Positions 1 through 12,199 of a DNA stretch of 64,000 nucleotides are shown here, piece by piece. Position 1 is the stretch's first letter. Each line of letters starts with the position of its first letter. Source of the stretch: Haemonchus contortus (lineage: Eukaryota; Nematoda; Chromadorea; Rhabditida; Trichostrongylidae). Under the pieces are notes generated by a model that saw nothing but the letters and a program-made list of their open reading frames with translations, did no database searches and was not told where the DNA came from. The DNA lies in contig LS997566.1 in NCBI GenBank assembly GCA_000469685.2, positions 5,750,345 to 5,814,344 on the forward strand. Reading direction: 5' to 3'. The translations under genes were made by a program, and so were the position numbers.

Positions 1-2549
1 GACCAACTAGTCAGGCAAGCCTTGTTTCTACCTCAGTGGTGAGCATGAGCAGTAAGTGAGAGGGCCATATAAGTGGTGTTGAGGTTAACGACGGAATAGT
101 TATGATCCATCGGAAAAATCACTAGATTACAGCGGAAAACCCTATATTTAATGATATTTGACTGTAATTGATTTCAGGAAAAGGAATAGCCATGAACGGC
201 TCAATTTTTATCAAGCTTTCCCTGATTGAGCCATGCACTTCACTTCCGACAGGAATCACTTGACATTTGACTGCTCCTGAGCTGTCATTGCCTTCCCATG
301 TAGAAGTAAAAAACTTGCCCCTTCAGAATGAAAAAACTTTCGAGTTGATTAAATCTCCCATACCAGTTAATCGGATGAGCATGAGAAGCATGTTGAGCTT
401 CTGGTCAAGTGAAGTCGATGATAATTGGGTAAGGAGCTCGATTGGGCGACGTTCTGCACATGTAAGCAGTGCTACTTACATTTCCCTATCTCTTCGAATA
501 TTCAAGGGAAAAATCACAGACTTAACTAAAAATGTGGAACATAAAAGAAACATGTGTATGGGAAATAAAAAGATGGGGATTTGAGTGAATTTTCTATTCA
601 ATCCAGAAAAAGGCATTCAAACGTCAGCAGACGAGCAAAAAGCTTTCATACGTTCGTGCAAAAAGCGCAAGTATGCACGGAAGCGAAAGTTCTGAGTAAA
701 CTAAATGGACGGCTACATTTTTTTTTGAAAACTTTTCCTTTACTCTGCCACCTTTCATCCATAAGGATCAAAAATTGATGAGAGACCACTGCTTCCTCAG
801 TGAGATAAAGGAATATATGGAGCTTAGCGTTTAGAAAATAAAAGTTCTTTCTGTATTTGTGATAGACCGAATAGTTCGGGCATAGTTCAACGTTATTGAG
901 ATTGTTTGTTTCTACTTTTCAGAGCCTGCGGTGAACCCACAAATGCCACTCAGTTTACTTTGCAGATTCATTTCATCCTAAGAAACAAGCTGGCAGTCGT
1001 TATAAGGTACCAGAGTTGGAGCCCTGTCAGTATTGAATTTACTTTTGTCCCCAGTAATCAAGGTTGTGCATTAGAAACGATGGAACTTTACCAGAAGTCA
1101 TCAAACGATCCATGAACTCCGCCTTACACAGCATAGTTTCATTCTGAAGAAATTTTGGCCTGACCGTGTCAGTAACGAGTGAGCACTTATGAATCTTGAG
1201 CGAATTTCAAGCTTTGGACCATGGCTAAGACTTTAGAAACCGCTCTGAAGGGCTAGCCTACAGGAATACCACAGTCATAGCGGAAATAGCGGAAATCTGA
1301 AAATAATAGAAGCGAAATTAACAAAGTATTAATTCTTCAGAGACTTTTTAAGCTTTACTACCAAAATGAAAAAAATCTGCATTTTGCGAGTTCGCAAAGT
1401 GGCTATTTCAATTTGAAGAGAGGCATGAAGCTACCAGAAATTAGTTGACAATGGCTTCCCTTGAAGCTGACGGAATACGAATACGTCGTCCAGAACAATG
1501 TTTTTATGTCTCTTATCTCACAATGGCAAAAGGCTAGAGGCCGTCTCTGAAATGTCACAAAAATAGTCGACTCACCCATAAAAAATATCGCTTAATGTAG
1601 ACATTCAATAACTTTTCATTTACTAGCCGCTATCACTATTTTTTATTAACAAGCCTTTTTGATGACCCATTGGTCTGCAGAAAAGTTGAATAAGCAGTGC
1701 TTATTATGAAAAATGGATTACGTTAAGAATAGTTGCTGGTTTCGCACTCTGACCTTATGACACTCTTTCGAACTTTGAACTCTCCAATCTTGAGAGCTTC
1801 TTCATTCATAGATCCTATGAGCATGGCCAATGTTGAAAATTTACGACTTCTACAAAACATGGAAGTAGGAAATACAATATCGTCGTTTTGGTATTCAGAA
1901 CGTCCAGGCTCACCACTATCTTCCATGCCTGTCTGCCAGTAGAAAAACCACAGAAATTCCCTATGAGGCTCTAAAGGAAAATGATGGTCTCTTCGTTACG
2001 AAGGATGAAAGTTTAAACAAACAAATTACTTAGTAAGTGTCTAGATCATGCAAGGATTTTCACTGACAGTGGGCGGCTTCCTGGTGGCTAATGTGGTGCT
2101 AAGTGCTAAGCACTAATTTGTAAATTGCTTGGTCGCTAATTTAGAATTCATGATTGGAGCAAAGGTTCAGGATTGCTCGGAATGTGCTTTGCAACAGTGA
2201 GGCACAAGTTCAGGGACCTCTAGTCGCTTCTCGTCCCATCCTCCCCATCCTATTTGTAGGTATGTAGCCTCTTTGGCCCAATACTACTATATTATGGAAC
2301 GGGCATTAATTCTCAATAGCCGTTCGTTAGCCAACTCTCATTACCAAACCATCTCAAGCCAATATTCTATCTTGGAGTAAGAATATGCAACAAATTGCTA
2401 GATACTTGTTTTTCTGACTCTACCAAGTTCTACACTGCTTACGTTGAAGGGAGTATCCCCCCTAAACGGGATCACTGCCTAGATTTGATAGCACTAGATG
2501 CCCTTAGAGTCAGTAAGTCCAGGAGATCACCGTCCAGGAGACCAAAATC

Positions 2550-2598
2550 TGATGAAGCTTCACCTGGAACTTTGTAGTTCCAGGTGAAGCTTTATCAG
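2550..2598. repeat. near-perfect short hairpin
   Basis: The arm TGATGAAGCTTCACCTGGAA, followed by C, is repeated in inverse orientation after a six-base loop (TTTGTA), with one mismatch near the outer end. Such short palindromes are usually remnants of fold-back elements. The stem is too short and loop too small for a typical microRNA precursor. Confidence 0.7.
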
Positions 2599-4778
2599 AT
2601 TAGATTATAATTTCAGCACTATTTATCAAAATTTGCGGAGACTTTTAATTGTTTCCAATTATGGAACTATTTATCTCTATTGTGACTTCTGGCAATCAAC
2701 TGCGACTTTGGAGAGCTGCACTCAAACGTGATGTTCTTCCCTCTACCTCCCTCCCATACTTGCTGAAGTCAGCACTACGGTATTTTGATCAGCTTTTGCA
2801 ATAAAAGCAGAACGTAAGAAGTGATAAACGACGTAAGTAACACAGACTGACTTTGTAACACTGCTCGTGCGCAAACCTGAAGTTTGGCCAGTGCATCAAT
2901 TCCCAAATAAGACCTTCCTCAGCCGACTGGTCTTCCTTCACGATTTTTATCTTGGTGCTGAACCGGTCGGAACAAATAAAACATTTACTCGCTCATTGTT
3001 GTAGTTCAGAGGGTGTGATTCGGAATAGCCCCCATTCAAACGCCCCTAGGATTTAGAATCAAGGTTGAGGGTACGCGTTTTCCATAAAAGCCTGGGCCAG
3101 CTTTTTTTTGCCTCTCAGAGACCTGATGGTGCTTCTAATCCGAATTGGCAAACGTTTTGTTCCTTCATGAATTGCTCTGCGTATGTTACAAACTCACCGA
3201 TGTCCTGATATGGTCCTAACGATGTCGCAAGGATCACCAGTAGAGTAAGCAGATTTACTTGCTACAGCACAGGCGATATACGGTTCCTTACGTAGTCATG
3301 GCTCATACCGACGTATATATGGTATTTTCGTTTCTGCTCATCACTTGAACTGTGCACGAGTATATCCAAATTTCCCGTTTCAATGTGATTATAAATAGGA
3401 TAGGGAGTGTCTACAGCTGGTCATATCTACTAAGAACTCCATATTCACAGCGTACGTGGTTGCTAGACAAACAAAGACTTACTTGGGACTTGGTGCCGTG
3501 GGGAGGAATTCCTACCCGATTTCTCACGGTCAAGCCCATTCCCACGCTTATTGCAGACTTTTAGCAATGATCTTGCGTCTTTGCATTACAACTACTGTAA
3601 GCATTCCCTTTCATAGACCACACCCAAGCCAAGAATAGTGAAGGAGAGTTATTTTCCATGTCACTGGACCTGCACTTCGGGTAGACTCTACATACTGGGA
3701 CACTCTGTGGTAAGTTTCCGGTAACCCTTACAGAGAAAAACCATATGGTCCGAATATTTTGCAGTCTGACGCCATTGCAGATCTTGTGCCACAGGCCACT
3801 GGTCCAAGAAAGAAATCTGTCTCCATGGGTCGCCATTTAAATAGTTAGAAGGGCAAAAACAGAGATGGGGTTAAAATGTAAAGTTCCTTACACGACCTCG
3901 ATCCCCGGGAACCGCTTTCAGTGAATACTTTTCGTTTGGGTTCGGAAGAATGAAAAATGTTTGGAATTCCTGGCGCTGATATATTCCCGAAGGACGAACA
4001 TTTTTCAGGGCGCCATATTCGGCTTCTGCTAAAAAAAGGTGGAAAAGGTCATGGCTTTCAGAGAAAATTACGTTGACGGCAGAATTTTGTCTAGCGCCGC
4101 TTCAGGAAATGTTGAAGCCAGCCTTTAAAAAACCGTAGAAATTGCTAAGTTGCCTGATTAGCTTATATAAGGAGCTACATTGAAAAAGACAGGTTGTGGG
4201 TGTGATTAGGGATACGGTTAACTGGACGAGTTGGTAATTTTTCAGGTACTGACTCATATGATGTCAGCCAAAGTCACAGGGGGTAAGACTTTCGGCAAGG
4301 ACGTCACCGAGTACCTTCTGTCGACGAATTGACGAAATCACATAGTATTTTTAGACGACATATGCTTTCTTACACTCTCATGTGACTTGAGTGATTTTCC
4401 GCTTTTGACCCCGAACGCATCTGCAAATATGAACAGATTCTCTGCAGCTGACAAATGTCGAGTCGAGGATAAGTGGGAAAAAAGGGGGGGGGGGGCTCTA
4501 TGCGACATGAGCCATGAAATCTGCTTATTTCAGAATCACTAATTGGCTCAATATTGTTCTCGACCCTACTTATTGACCCTCATGGAGTGCGCCGCACATT
4601 CAACTTTCAATCGGTATAACTGTAATGATTGGAAGCGTTCCAGATTTATGTAAATATTTCGAGAGCCAGTCATTGTGTAGACAAGTGTTAAATCACCTCG
4701 TGGTCCTTACTGCATATTATAAAAACTCAAGAGCTAGAGGGAAGGTAAGCGAGATCGGTCTCCGAAATTTCTCAGAGG

Positions 4779-4818
4779 AACGATCTGGGGAGTTTGAGAA
4801 CGATCTGGGGAGTTTGAG
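4779..4818. repeat. tandem duplication of 20 bp
   Basis: The 20-base unit AACGATCTGGGGAGTTTGAG occurs twice back to back without mismatch. It is a recent local duplication with no visible coding role. Confidence 0.85.
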
Positions 4819-5624
4819 TTACCGATATGGGAGAAGCGTTGCAGGTAAAAATCAACAGAACCTACTACAACGTCAAATTCTACTCTCTGATAAGGGACAG
4901 CAAGGGAACGAAAATGGAGCGGCAGGATGCCTGCTTGAAGGAAGTAAAGGCGTAATAAGAAACCAATAGGCTCAAAACAAAGCTCCTCAGGCATCCATGG
5001 GTAGACCCTGCATTGCGATGAAGTGGAGCTCCATTTTCCCTCCTTGGGTAAACTGCTGGGTAAACCATGGTAAACGGCGGATTATTGGAGGGAAATAAGA
5101 TAAACAGACATCAGGGGCAATGGAGTATTTCCATGCCAAAATGGAATGACTGAAAAGGGGATACCAGCGAATGTGTGGATTCATGCTATAGAAGCCACGC
5201 CTAGTGAAGTGTTTTGTTGGATGCCGCTATTAACCGCGGCCGACAGCCGGCCCAGCCTTCATCAATCCTTTCGGGATTCGGAACGCTAAAGATTCCATTC
5301 ACTGGGAGTAAGATTTATGTCATACGAATCTTGACAATGCTGTCACCCGACAAAAGCAAAGTTATTATGGACCACGCACCACCATTGAATAACACCTGAG
5401 ATTCTAATCATTCGCAGTTCCGGGTACGAGCAGCTAACGGCATAAAGGAGGGGCATAGGGGATGCTGAGACTATAAGGGTAAGTAAGTATGGAAGGCAGG
5501 GAGGATTGGAGTAGTGAACACTGGTGACGGCACATATTGCACAAGGAAGGGGCCAATCTCATCTCAGTGCTTATTCCTCAATGACAGCAATCCTCTTCTT
5601 CAAAGACTAGAGACTCAAGCGTTG

Positions 5625-5733
5625 GTTACGGTATCCTCTGCTGTCCCACTCCACAACTCATAGAGTATATTGTGAACAAAGAGATTTAACCTGTACTTCA
5701 GGATGGAAGAGGGACAGCAGAGGATACTGTAAC
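5625..5733. repeat. small fold-back element
   Basis: Arms of 23 bases (5625-5647 and 5711-5733, beginning GTTACGGTATCC) are inverted copies with one mismatch, around a 63-base unpaired centre. Size and form fit a miniature inverted-repeat element; no transposase is present. Confidence 0.7.
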
Positions 5734-7916
5734 CATCACTTCAGCGTCTACTTTTTGGAAAAAAGGACTACGCTCATTGAGGCATTGAGGTGAGGGACGG
5801 TTAATCATTCTCCAGACTAGACCTAATGCCCTGCGCTCGTAGGCGGTGGGTCAGTATGTGGGACAACCCCGGTTTCGTTTGTAGACGGTGGTCAAGTACG
5901 TGGGACAACACCAGTCTTCAGCTTTATAAGGGAAATATTAGGATTCATTATAACCCAAGTCTTTTGCTGGAAGAAAGCTTACTGGATTGGCTTGATTTTA
6001 ACTGCGGACCAAGCCGGACTATAATTTACTTTATTGGGTTCACGGTGAGTATGCAGCAGCTGCGCCATATGCCATTCCACAGTGAAAGGGATAAAAGGTT
6101 ATTTGGGTGGAAGCTCGGGTAAAAATAGTAAGTTACGGAACTAACTTCCATAGAGTGAGCAGGCTACGACCTAACAAAGAAAGGAAATTCGGGCATTAAC
6201 CAAGAGTGGTTGACAACAATGGCAGCTTGAATTGAACGACAATTTAGTATTTTGGTTTCCTTTTAAAGGCATGTACTCAATGCGTTGGCGGATATGACCT
6301 ATTTACGATATCAACCAAATAATAGGAAATGCATACAAAGAGGTCTACTAAACGGATGTGACGTAAGTACATAAGCTGTCGGTTGTGGTAACACCCTCGG
6401 TAATTGTTGGTGTATTCCGGTTCAGCGCTTTACAATGAATAGGTTGTCAAAAGGGTTCTTCGGACAATACTATTTGTCACATGGTTGGTGAAAAATAAGT
6501 AAAAGAGGTAATACCAGTACCGCTAGTGGCAGCTTTCCATCGGGTTCTAAAAACATATATTTTTACAACAGGTAACCCAAGTCGATAGAAAAGAACATCC
6601 ACGGAACTTTCCCCTTTTCAAGCACAATTGAGGCCCAATCGCAGTAGCTCAAGCGACCAGGGACAATTACTGAAGTGGTATCGCCTACTGGGACAGAATT
6701 CGGCAACTAAGAGGTCCATATGTGGTGGCGTTGGCATGGTAAAAAAAACCTCTCAGAAGGGCACGATAAAGACCCAAAATTCGCCTAAAGAGCCCTTATT
6801 TTCAATGAGCCACTCAAGATCAAATGGATGAAAGAAACATGCTCAAAATGGCTCACAGTTCGGTAATGAAGAAGTAGATCCGATTGGTTGACTGCCTTTT
6901 TCAACGGCTAAAGTAGAATATACGAAAATTAGGCCTTAGGAGGGAGACCCTGTTAAGAAGGAGGTTTCAGATCAGTATTGAAGTGCTTCTGTAGGACTGA
7001 TTCTGTCCTTCATTGAATAATTCACATTCTATTGACCTTAACAGGCTTCCCAAGTCCTCACCACTAGATCGGCACAGAATCCCTTAACTTTAATCTGATA
7101 AAAATTTATCACTCATGTCACTGTGTAGCAAGGTGGTGTTGAAAGTTTTTGGGATGGTTTTGAAGAAGTTGTGTGGCTGTATCGATAGCATCGACTTTCG
7201 GAGAGGAAGGTTCATTTCGAGGGCAGGGTACTCGGTGGTGAGGCCTCTATACGCAAAGGTCCTGGACTAAACTGATTTCCACCTGGATGCGTCGGGAACA
7301 AACGAACACTGGATTAAGCCCATTAGAACAGATCGCCGAAAAGTCCTTGGAACAATCAACTTGAGGTATAAAAGGTTCGATGGCCAGAGAAAACTCGCTC
7401 AGCACTTTCAGCACGTGACCGGGAACAATGGGAATGGAACCCACTCAAGTAACCACGTGAGTAACGAGAGCATGGGTGGCGCGGTTGATAAGATGGGAGG
7501 AAAATTGAAAACTCAAGTGTTGAATCCCAGATGGTACTTGCCATAGTACTTGCAGCTCCAAATACATCGTTTTCCATAATAACCGGTCACTTTTTCTGTC
7601 CAGTAGCTGTATTACTGTACAGATATGAATGGATTTCTTGTGAAGAGAGGAGAAAGTCTCCTTTCAGCTCATTCTCACTTCGGCATCCCAGCTGTCAAAA
7701 ATATGAAAGGATGAGGAGCTTAGAGGTAAATGCGCCAACCTTGGACTTCCACCTACATTAGTAGAACAACTTGGAACATTCTTGGTCGTATGGATGTCCG
7801 CCTAAGCTAATCAAGTCTCCATCCCTCTGAGGTCGATTATTTGGTGCTAGACTCGTCTGGAAGGATGAAAGTACTGACTTGTATACCGGCTGGGAACCGC
7901 AAGTCATTATATAGGC

Positions 7917-7972
7917 CACATACGCATTCAATACGCCACTACGGTTCTGTATGGAAGTCGAATGCGTGGACG
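7917..7972 (+). repeat. dispersed repeat with CATACGCATTCAA core
   Basis: This stretch, with core CACATACGCATTCAA followed by TGTATGGAAGTCGAATGCG, recurs in inverse orientation at about 49629-49685 and more weakly at 36190-36240. It is a fragment of an interspersed repeat family; its full extent cannot be judged from these copies. Confidence 0.5.
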
Positions 7973-8911
7973 CATCCCTGAGACGGAGTTGATCATTGCC
8001 CTACAACTATATCCTTTTCCTTCTTTATGAGTCCTCCGGGCAAAATAGAAGTGTTTTGCGCTTCTCAGAAAACCTACCAATAATCAGGTAAATTCCGTGG
8101 AACAAGAGCACCACATGTCCTTAGCTCTTACTATTCTTCCCCTCCAATCCTCTGTCACCAATTTAGTTCTTTGTGCTTTTCTATTTCCGGTTGTTTTGAC
8201 TTTTAATTCGGTTTGTTTATTTTGAGGATTTGCGTAGTTGTGACGATGACGACACGAGTTTTATGAAGGTCATTTCAGCTGGAAATGATCCACGAGTGTG
8301 CGTTGTTGATTAATCCGTTGAGTAAGGAGCGTAGCATCAGCTGTGATGGACCATCTGCAAAGGAAAACCCAAATGAACGAACTGAAAAATTAAAAAGACA
8401 TGAAAACGAATGAAAAAGGCAGGAGAAGTGGTTGCCATGACCAGACCGTGGTGCGAAATGGGATCTCACAGGGTTACTGTAATAGTGGCATACTGTACTG
8501 TAAAGGTCATCGTCAGCCGAACGGACAACGCAGAAAAGCCTTGACTTAGGAATTTAGGAGAAAAGAAATAATAGCAACTGGAAAAAGCATCTGAGAGAAA
8601 ATGGATGTTATCCAGGCAGTACGGTCCTGAAGACTCGAAGACAGAAGGCTCTGCAGTATCAGATAGGCCACTTTGACGAACTTCTCAAGAACCGATGGGT
8701 GTAGGAAAGGCCTTCGATGACCTGAAGGAATGACTCAGTCGCTTCTGATTCTCTACCGTGCTCTAGCTTTATATTTCTCTGAAACTTTCCGAAATTTTTC
8801 TGTTGTTCCACCTATAAACTTGCCCATCCCTGACCGATTTCTTCCCGGATACATTTTTTCTTGCTTTGAACAATTCTGTGTGGTCCAAGTGTTCGACGAC
8901 TAATTAAGACA

Positions 8912-8951
8912 AGAACGAGAATTCACTATGGGCACTCGGCTCCTACAGTAA
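8912..8951 (+). repeat. solo arm of the 45.4 kb MITE family
   Basis: The sequence around GGGCACTCGGCTCCTACAGT matches the left arm of the fold-back element at 45393-45535. Only one arm is present, so this is a solo or decayed copy. Confidence 0.5.
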
Positions 8952-10191
8952 GTTTGGGTGAAATAAAATGCAAAAGACGCAGAATTCCACAGACAAGACC
9001 TTTCCTTTTACGACACAACCCTATTTGTGTGCGAAAATTCTTACCCGTCATAGTTAGGAAGCGACAAAGAGTGACTGGGAGCAAGGAGGCTACATAAGGG
9101 TTAGCTTTACGACACGAGACCACCCGGACCCACATCCATATTATGGTAAGGGCCGAATACCCGTGGTGGACTCCTGTTCCTGTTTAGATGGATTAGAGGG
9201 TACTCTGACTATAAATTATGTGGCTTGAATCCATTGCAACTCAGAGAAAGTAAATTATAACAAGTTGAAATTAAAGTGAATACTTTTTATCTGGGGAGAG
9301 TAGATGTTTCAAAAGATGACTGAAGATCGCATTGTGTTTCTCAATAACCGTGACATGTTGTTTACTTGTATATCCTTTGTTTATCAACATCTCTATTTAC
9401 TTGAGAACTGATTAGTTGCCGACATTTAAAATGTTTTGTGCTAGGTCGCAGTTCTTCATTGGAGCGCGACTCTATTCGGCAAGGATTGCTTGGCGGCTTT
9501 TTCGTGAAACCGCATAGTTTTTTAATTTGTTAATCTTTTTCTATCTGTATAGTTATGATTCAGTTCAAAAGAGCATTCTGGCACGCAAATTTCCCTGATG
9601 TGATGCCAGTGCTCTATAGTTTCGGATTATTTCTTAACCTGTGGTTGGTATTTGTAAACACATGCTTCTTTGTGATACTATTAACTTTGCTTGAAAAGTC
9701 TGATGGGTGACTCATTGAACAGGCATGGGTACAACTTTCCCAAAACCATTTATAGCTGTTGTTCTTTGATCGTTGTTAATTCCTGTTCTCCTTTAGCTCA
9801 AATATGGGGTGGGGGGTTATTTCCTTTAAAATGATGGAGAATAATGAACATGAACGTTCTCTATAAGGTGACCTAATATGAAACTAACTTGAGGAACACT
9901 CAGTTATCCTTGTTTGGTGAAAAATTGCTGGTGATTGATTGTGTACTCTATAAATTTAAAGACCTTTTCGAATATACAACCAATGAGTTAGTGCTTTGGT
10001 AAGCCAGGCAAAGCCGATACACTTTCAAATTTGACTGCTGAAGTTTGGAATGATCCCTATCTATCAGTTTTTGTTTAGAACATCATGCCGTCATCCATTT
10101 TCATCTTGTTAGCTTGTCTCACTTCATTAGGAATCTTGGCGTTGAATAAGCAAGGTATTTTAATGCTTCAAAGTGTCGATTGCAGATAATA

Positions 10192-11506
10192 ATGACTCCA
10201 CGAAGGGAACCTCAACATAACAACAATGATGGTGATAGCAACGATGATTGTAAGCTTTTCGTTTGATCTTTACCTAGCTAAAACGTTACTCGTCCGCCAC
10301 ATGCATTTTAATTCCTTAATTCTCACTCTATTCTCGTTTTCGACCCCAAAGTGATTGATACTCGAGTCGAGGTGACTTTTAATGGGTTGAAAGTTGAAGG
10401 CAAACTTGCGTATCAATTTATACTTCTAAAATTCAAGAATTGCATTATCTTTTTGCAGTCCGCGCATATGAAGTCGACGGGTGGAGGGTCGGTTACGAGG
10501 TCGAGATGAATGGGGTTGGGATCGTGGACGATCGAGACAGTGACGATGGTTCGGGTCAGTTGGGTTCTTTACTGAATTCATTACCTTTCCATGATTTTTT
10601 GCTTATATAATCTATTGCTTCTGTGAAGGTTTCCCTGACACTGATCCTGAGACTGACGGTGAGCTGGATTTGGGTGATGAAGAGGTTCCTCGATATCCCG
10701 GCTATCAAGCGCTGTCATTCCAAACGGAAGAACGTTCCTCGGAAAATAATATTAGCTGTGATGAAGGAATAGACTATGTAAGTGTTCCAGTGCAATTAGG
10801 CTTCGCTCACGCGACTCATCCTCACCGATGGAATTCGAATTTAACGTCAATTTCGTGTATTTTTTCCTTTTCAGCGGTTTTTATTATTTTTCTTATGCTG
10901 CAATTCACGCACAAATATTTCCTTTCGAGTTCTTAGTTTTTGACGTTGTACCTCTATATTTATATTTGTTCTATAACACAATAGCACTGAATAAGCAGAA
11001 AAACATGTTTCTTTCCATCGTGGAGACATGGAGGGTTTCTTCGTTCAAATTGCTCATATGTGCTTTTAGAGCGAATCGACTAGCTCTGATGATAATAAAG
11101 TGAACGGAGAAGTTACTCCAGCAACTGGCAGTGCTGTGAGTTATCCCATCAGGAAGGAGTTCGGAAAGGTGATAATTGATCTTTTTTATTCCGAATGCTA
11201 TTACTAAATTGTTATCTCTTTCAGCTTATTCAAGAGAGTTCCACTTCGGCCAATGTCTTGAAAGATGAACCAATACCGCATCAGCCGAATAACATAATCC
11301 TTGATGAAGGTATTTCTCACTAGATATTCTTCAACTTTTTTTTGAATTCTTTTACCATTTTCATTCGTTCAGAAAAGATTCAAGTTATTCGCAAAGCAAT
11401 GTCGAGTTTTACACTGCCACCTCCTCCTCAATGGGCTAACCTGGACAATGTCAAACTAAATGAGATTATAAGAGAGAAGATCACTCCACAGAAATCCGAA
11501 AAGTAG
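10192..11506 (+). CDS. MEA1: MEA1-family protein (male-enhanced antigen 1 homologue)
   Basis: Six exons give about 206 residues: 10192-10249, 10459-10554, 10629-10777, 11070-11168, 11225-11309 and 11373-11506, all with GT/AG introns and consistent phases. The N-terminal half is acidic and of low complexity (for example DRDSDDGS, DTDPETDGELDLGDEE). Two conserved MEA1 blocks are seen: PGYQALSFQTEE, matching the family GYxxL motif, and the C-terminal helix region IQVIRKAMSSFTLPPPPQWA followed by NLDNVKLNEIIREKI. The molecular role of MEA1 proteins is poorly known; the mammalian gene is linked to spermatogenesis by expression. The start was chosen because an acceptor TTGCAG ends three bases before the ATAATG. 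It is the first of four plus-strand genes in a compact block. Confidence 0.78.
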
Positions 11507-12199
11507 TAGAAGTTCGTTTTTTGCTATGTCTCTTACTTTGCTTATTGGTGAAAAGTTTACTATACTAATCATTAATTCCTCTAATCTAGGCACATTACTT
11601 ATTTGTAGCCGGAGCTTTTTGGTCACTTTTCATCTGTTCTGCAACCCATATCATGGAGTCGTATTCGAAAAAACAGGAGTCTTGCTTATCTGTGATGAAG
11701 CTTTGTCGTTTCCTTTCTCAGATAATGATATTATATAAAAGGCGTCTTCTTTTGGAACATTTTTATACTTTTTCTTTGTAGCTTAAGATTTATAGTGTGA
11801 AGCGGAATTTCCTTGTAACTCTTTCTGTTGCATACAACTTTCGATTTTTCGTTTCATTTTTTTTTGAGCTTGTTATTCTCGAAGCAATTTCAGATTTCTT
11901 ATTCAAAGCACATAAGGGTAGAAGGGATCTTTGGGGCTCCGATTGCCGCCTTTGCTCTGAATACAGGATCTTCCTCGTATTGATACCTGTTCGTGCAGAG
12001 TTTCAAGCTTGAGTTTCGGTGTGATTGTATACATGCGTAACCCCTGGTATATAAATATTCTACGTCAACTCTGTAATTGGCGAGTTGTATGAAAGCGTTT
12101 ATGACACGCTTGAATTCCTTCTGCAGGTGTTCTTATATTGTTGTTGGTGTGTACAAGAGGTTTTGCTTTGTTCCAATGTTCTGATCTGATTTTTAGACC
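11507..12199. other. intergenic spacer MEA1 to TFIIF beta
   Basis: This 693-base spacer holds AT-rich DNA typical of 3' UTR and intergenic sequence. It ends in a pyrimidine-rich TTTTTAG directly before ACCATG, a likely spliced-leader acceptor for the next gene. No other gene was seen. Confidence 0.6.

Larger units (their letters stand above)
1..10191. other. gene-poor region, no gene recognised
   Basis: I read both strands and found only short open frames with no family resemblance, no run of exons joined by plausible splice sites, and no tRNA. The stretch holds several hairpins and small repeats, listed separately (2550, 4779, 5625, 7917, 8912), plus a 12-base G run at 4484-4495 and an imperfect tandem pair of about 44 bp near 5826-5912. 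It is probably intergenic DNA made of decayed transposable elements. A gene with very short exons and no known homologue could be missed. Confidence 0.6.

Noticed and set aside
2550..2598. microRNA precursor or transcription terminator
   Set aside because: The stem is about 20 bases with a six-base loop, too short for a microRNA hairpin, and rho-independent terminators do not apply to Pol II genes.
10085..10160. Signal-peptide-like frame (MPSSIFILLACLTSLGILA) before the MEA1 gene
   Set aside because: It stops soon after and cannot be spliced in frame to the MEA1 exon; hydrophobic short frames are common in AT-rich DNA.
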